This document shows, piece after piece, positions 11,918-13,344 of a stretch of 13,344 nt of DNA. A program made the translations under genes and the position numbers. Location of the stretch: the NCBI GenBank assembly GCA_964653025.1, contig CAZZBZ010000079.1:1-13344 (forward strand), read 5' to 3'. The notes beneath the pieces were generated by a model. The model saw nothing but the letters and a program-made list of their open reading frames with translations. It was not told the origin of the DNA and ran no database searches. Numbering within the stretch: position 1 is the first letter of the stretch; each line of letters starts with the position of its first letter. This DNA is from JABWAM01 sp964653025 (GTDB lineage: Bacteria; Verrucomicrobiota; Verrucomicrobiia; JABWAM01).

Positions 11918-12769
11918 TCAACGCTGCGGGGATTTTAAGGCGGCGACCGCGAGCCGTCCGTCCGTGCGCCAGGGATCGCCGCCGCCGTTCTTCCCGGATA
12001 GCTTTATCTGGAAGTCCTCGATCCAGAACTCCTCCTGAAGCGCGCTGACAGAGCGGAGGTCGGAGACGATCAGGTCGCGCTCCGCATCCACGTTCGGGCC
12101 GACGTGGTGCGTCACCTGGCCGGTGGTATGACTCAGGCCCACGCGCGTATCGAAGGTGGCCGCCCCCAACCAGAGCGGCCGATGGAGGTGGTCATCGATC
12201 GGCGCCCGCCAGAAACGAACGTGGTGGCGCTGGTCCGGGCTGCCGCCCACCATCTGTTCGAAGGCGAAATCCTGCTTGCGGCCGAAGAGGAAGAGGTTGC
12301 TGACCGGGGCATCCTTGTAGGGCTTGTCGAAAAGCGTGGAACCGATGATGCGCAAGGAACTCTTCATCGTGATCGCGTCGGCCGGCGACCAGCCGGCGGC
12401 GTGCATGGCCGAGATCACGGCATCTTCCGGGCCAATCAGCGCGAGATTCAAGGGATCGCCCGGGATGCCATTGTGGGTATGCGTGATCGTCGGGGCATCG
12501 TAGAGCGCGGGGTGCCGGCGCACCCGCATACGCCACCACCATGGAAGAAGCAGATAGGCGGCCACCGCCCAGACCCCGAGGGTGACAAGGATGAACGGAC
12601 GCAGACGACGTTTGTTTTTGCTCACGCTGGGTGGTGGTGCGGGACGGGACAGTGCGACGGGGGAAGTCGTCAGGCAAGGTTCGATTCCATCACCCGCCTT
12701 CAAGTTGGGCGTTCGTGTGATCCATGCGATGACAGCTTGCGCCGTGGGAACAGGCGGTTTATGAATCAT
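11918..12769 (-). CDS. Membrane-anchored LssY C-terminal domain protein
   Basis: The 283 residues comprise an N-terminal basic/Pro-rich region and one membrane helix at about 57-76 (FILVTLGVWAVAAYLLLPWW). An LssY_C-type domain follows from about 90 to the end. Recognisable domain motifs are NGIPGDPLNLALIG, FLFGRKQDFAFEQMVGGSP, HHVRFWRAP, LWLGAATFD, THHVGPNVDAERD and NGGGDPWRTDGRLAV. The biochemical role of this domain is unknown to me. In some proteins it accompanies a PAP2 phosphatase or DedA domain, absent here. ATG at 12769 has the SD AGGAAGG five bases upstream, almost identical to the rpsA start. A GTG at 12625 just before the membrane helix is the alternative start. Between the two, residues near 25-31 are encoded by a duplicated tRNA-Cys fragment. 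Confidence 0.8.
   Translation of the reverse strand: MIHKPPVPTAQAVIAWITRTPNLKAGDGIEPCLTTSPVALSRPAPPPSVSKNKRRLRPFILVTLGVWAVAAYLLLPWWWRMRVRRHPALYDAPTITHTHNGIPGDPLNLALIGPEDAVISAMHAAGWSPADAITMKSSLRIIGSTLFDKPYKDAPVSNLFLFGRKQDFAFEQMVGGSPDQRHHVRFWRAPIDDHLHRPLWLGAATFDTRVGLSHTTGQVTHHVGPNVDAERDLIVSDLRSVSALQEEFWIEDFQIKLSGKNGGGDPWRTDGRLAVAALKSPQR
12678..12699 (+). repeat. Duplicated 3' end of the tRNA-Cys gene
   Basis: These 22 bases match 12832-12853 of the tRNA-Cys gene at 21 positions. They cover most of the T arm, the 3' acceptor strand and the discriminator base, 154 bp upstream and in the same orientation. The 5' half of a tRNA is not recognisable before it. It lies antisense within the LssY-type gene. 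It could be a relic of a tandem tRNA-Cys copy or an integrase attachment-site remnant. Confidence 0.8.
12737..12765 (+). promoter_or_regulatory. Candidate tRNA-Cys promoter
   Basis: TTGCGC (12737-12742), a 17-bp spacer and TATGAA (12760-12765) predict a start about 11 nt before the tRNA. The whole promoter sits inside the N-terminal codons of the divergent LssY-type gene. Confidence 0.4.
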
Positions 12770-12782
12770 GGGTTCCTTCCTC

Positions 12783-12856
12783 GGCGGGTTAGCCAAGTGG
12801 TAAGGCAGAGCTCTGCAAAAGCTCCATCGACGGTTCGATTCCGTCACCCGCCTCCA
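12783..12856 (+). tRNA. tRNA-Cys(GCA), CCA encoded
   Basis: A complete cloverleaf is visible: acceptor GGCGGGT/ACCCGCC, D stem GCC/GGC and anticodon stem GAGCT/AGCTC. The loop CTGCAAA gives anticodon GCA. The T arm is GACGG-TTCGATT-CCGTC. The discriminator is T, as required for cysteine tRNA, and CCA is genomically encoded. It is divergent from the LssY-type gene by 13 bp. Confidence 0.97.
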
Positions 12857-12892
12857 TTTTCTTTCAGGGGTTTAGGGGGCAGCGGTTGGTTT

Positions 12893-12906
12893 CAACATGC
12901 ATGTTG
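12893..12906. promoter_or_regulatory. 14-bp perfect palindrome downstream of tRNA-Cys
   Basis: CAACATGCATGTTG is perfectly self-complementary and is followed by TTTGTTTC. It could be a protein-binding site or, with a 5-bp stem and TGCA loop, a weak tRNA terminator. Function undetermined. Confidence 0.35.
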
Positions 12907-12986
12907 TTTGTTTCGGGCTCCTTATAGTTCACTCTTTTTTAACCCTTGAATCGCTGATCTGTGACTTCAGAGACCTCCGAAATAGC

Positions 12987-13016
12987 TTGCCGCCTCTTTG
13001 GAAAATCGTGTTAAAT
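12987..13016 (+). promoter_or_regulatory. Candidate promoter between the two tRNA genes
   Basis: TTGCCG (12987-12992), an 18-bp spacer and TTAAAT (13011-13016) resemble a sigma70-type promoter. It could drive tRNA-Lys with a leader of about 95 nt, or a short transcript ending at the small hairpin AAGCGG-TGG-CCGCTT with TT (13058-13074). Confidence 0.3.
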
Positions 13017-13072
13017 CCCAATGGGTTCGAAACAAACAGCCCTGTGCAACGCGATGGAAGCGGTGGCCGCTT

Positions 13073-13102
13073 TTGAACGTGCTGTGCTGGTTGGGTGATG
13101 AT
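13073..13102 (+). promoter_or_regulatory. Candidate tRNA-Lys promoter
   Basis: TTGAAC (13073-13078), an 18-bp spacer and GATGAT (13097-13102) would start transcription about 10 nt before tRNA-Lys. The match to consensus is only moderate. Confidence 0.3.
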
Positions 13103-13118
13103 TGGCCCTCTTAATTTC

Positions 13119-13194
13119 GCGCCGTTAGCTCAGTTGGTAGAGCAAGTGACTCTTAATCACTGGGTCGTAGGTTCGATCCCTACACGGCGCACCA
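13119..13194 (+). tRNA. tRNA-Lys(CTT), CCA encoded
   Basis: The cloverleaf has acceptor GCGCCGT/ACGGCGC, D stem GCTC/GAGC and anticodon stem AGTGA/TCACT. The loop CTCTTAA gives anticodon CTT. The T arm is GTAGG-TTCGATC-CCTAC. The discriminator is A, and CCA is encoded. A run of five T follows one base after the CCA and may help 3'-end formation. Confidence 0.97.
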
Positions 13195-13215
13195 CTTTTT
13201 CAGGTTTGCGTCCTG

Positions 13216-13250
13216 CCGCGTAAGTCGCGCGGGTGCAGCGGTTTACGCGG
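13216..13250 (+). terminator. Possible terminator after tRNA-Lys
   Basis: CCGCGTAA (13216-13223) and TTACGCGG (13243-13250) form an exact 8-bp stem with a 19-nt loop, followed by TCTTTC. The loop is long and the U-tract poor, so this is tentative. The rest of the window to 13344 holds no recognisable gene. Confidence 0.3.
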
Positions 13251-13344
13251 TCTTTCGTGCTTGCGCTGGGGCCGAGGTTTCGCCCCCGTCCGCGCTGCAT
13301 GACAGAAACAGGACAACTGCAGGACGCGCCGTGTAGGGAGGGCG

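Noticed and set aside
12770..12847. LssY-type gene starting at 12847
   Set aside because: That start would translate through the antisense of the complete tRNA-Cys gene. ATG at 12769 has a good SD.
12906..13037. Exact 10-bp inverted repeat GTTTGTTTCG / CGAAACAAAC across the tRNA spacer
   Set aside because: Arms are 112 bp apart and AT-rich. No supporting structure or second copy was seen.

Overview
This is a GC-rich bacterial chromosome segment of mostly core genes. It carries six F1Fo ATP synthase genes, a six-domain ribosomal protein S1, a hexameric-type glutamate dehydrogenase and two tRNA genes with encoded CCA. The dispersed palindromes, the degenerate 7-bp repeat tracts and the protein flavour remind me of Verrucomicrobiota. 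That assignment is an impression (about 0.55), not a search result. No phage, transposase, CRISPR array or defence system is visible.

Positions 1-6631 are transcribed on the minus strand. A promoter near 6592-6620 and a structured leader of about 159 nt precede rpsA. The ATP synthase genes follow in the canonical order atpB-atpE-atpF-atpH-atpA-atpG. atpG is cut by the left window edge, and atpD and atpC should lie beyond it. Three things stand out. Five of the six atp genes lack a clear Shine-Dalgarno (SD) sequence, and the sixth, atpH, starts by overlap. atpE is bracketed by two strong hairpins and has an almost G-free leader. The delta subunit is only 130 residues.

Positions 6632-9055 hold two divergent genes, an inositol-phosphatase-family enzyme on the minus strand and gdhA on the plus strand. 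They are separated by a 131-bp palindromic element and a repeat-rich gdhA control region. Positions 9056-10021 contain a 127-residue protein of unknown function and about 390 bp without genes, made largely of REP-like palindromes. One REP doublet shows a compensatory base-pair change.

Positions 10022-12769 contain a YeeZ-like atypical SDR (minus), a divergent BASS-like membrane transporter (plus) and a convergent LssY-C-domain membrane protein (minus). Positions 12783-13194 hold tRNA-Cys(GCA) and tRNA-Lys(CTT). A 22-nt copy of the 3' end of the tRNA-Cys gene lies inside the N-terminal coding region of the LssY-type gene.

Gene starts appear to fall into two classes. rpsA and the LssY gene share an SD-type start (AGGAAGG, one base, ACCC, ATG). 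The SDR, the 127-residue gene and gdhA have a -10-like hexamer only 7-10 nt before the start codon, which suggests leaderless or nearly leaderless mRNAs. I did not find a convincing new multi-gene system. The most interesting signals are regulatory and structural.
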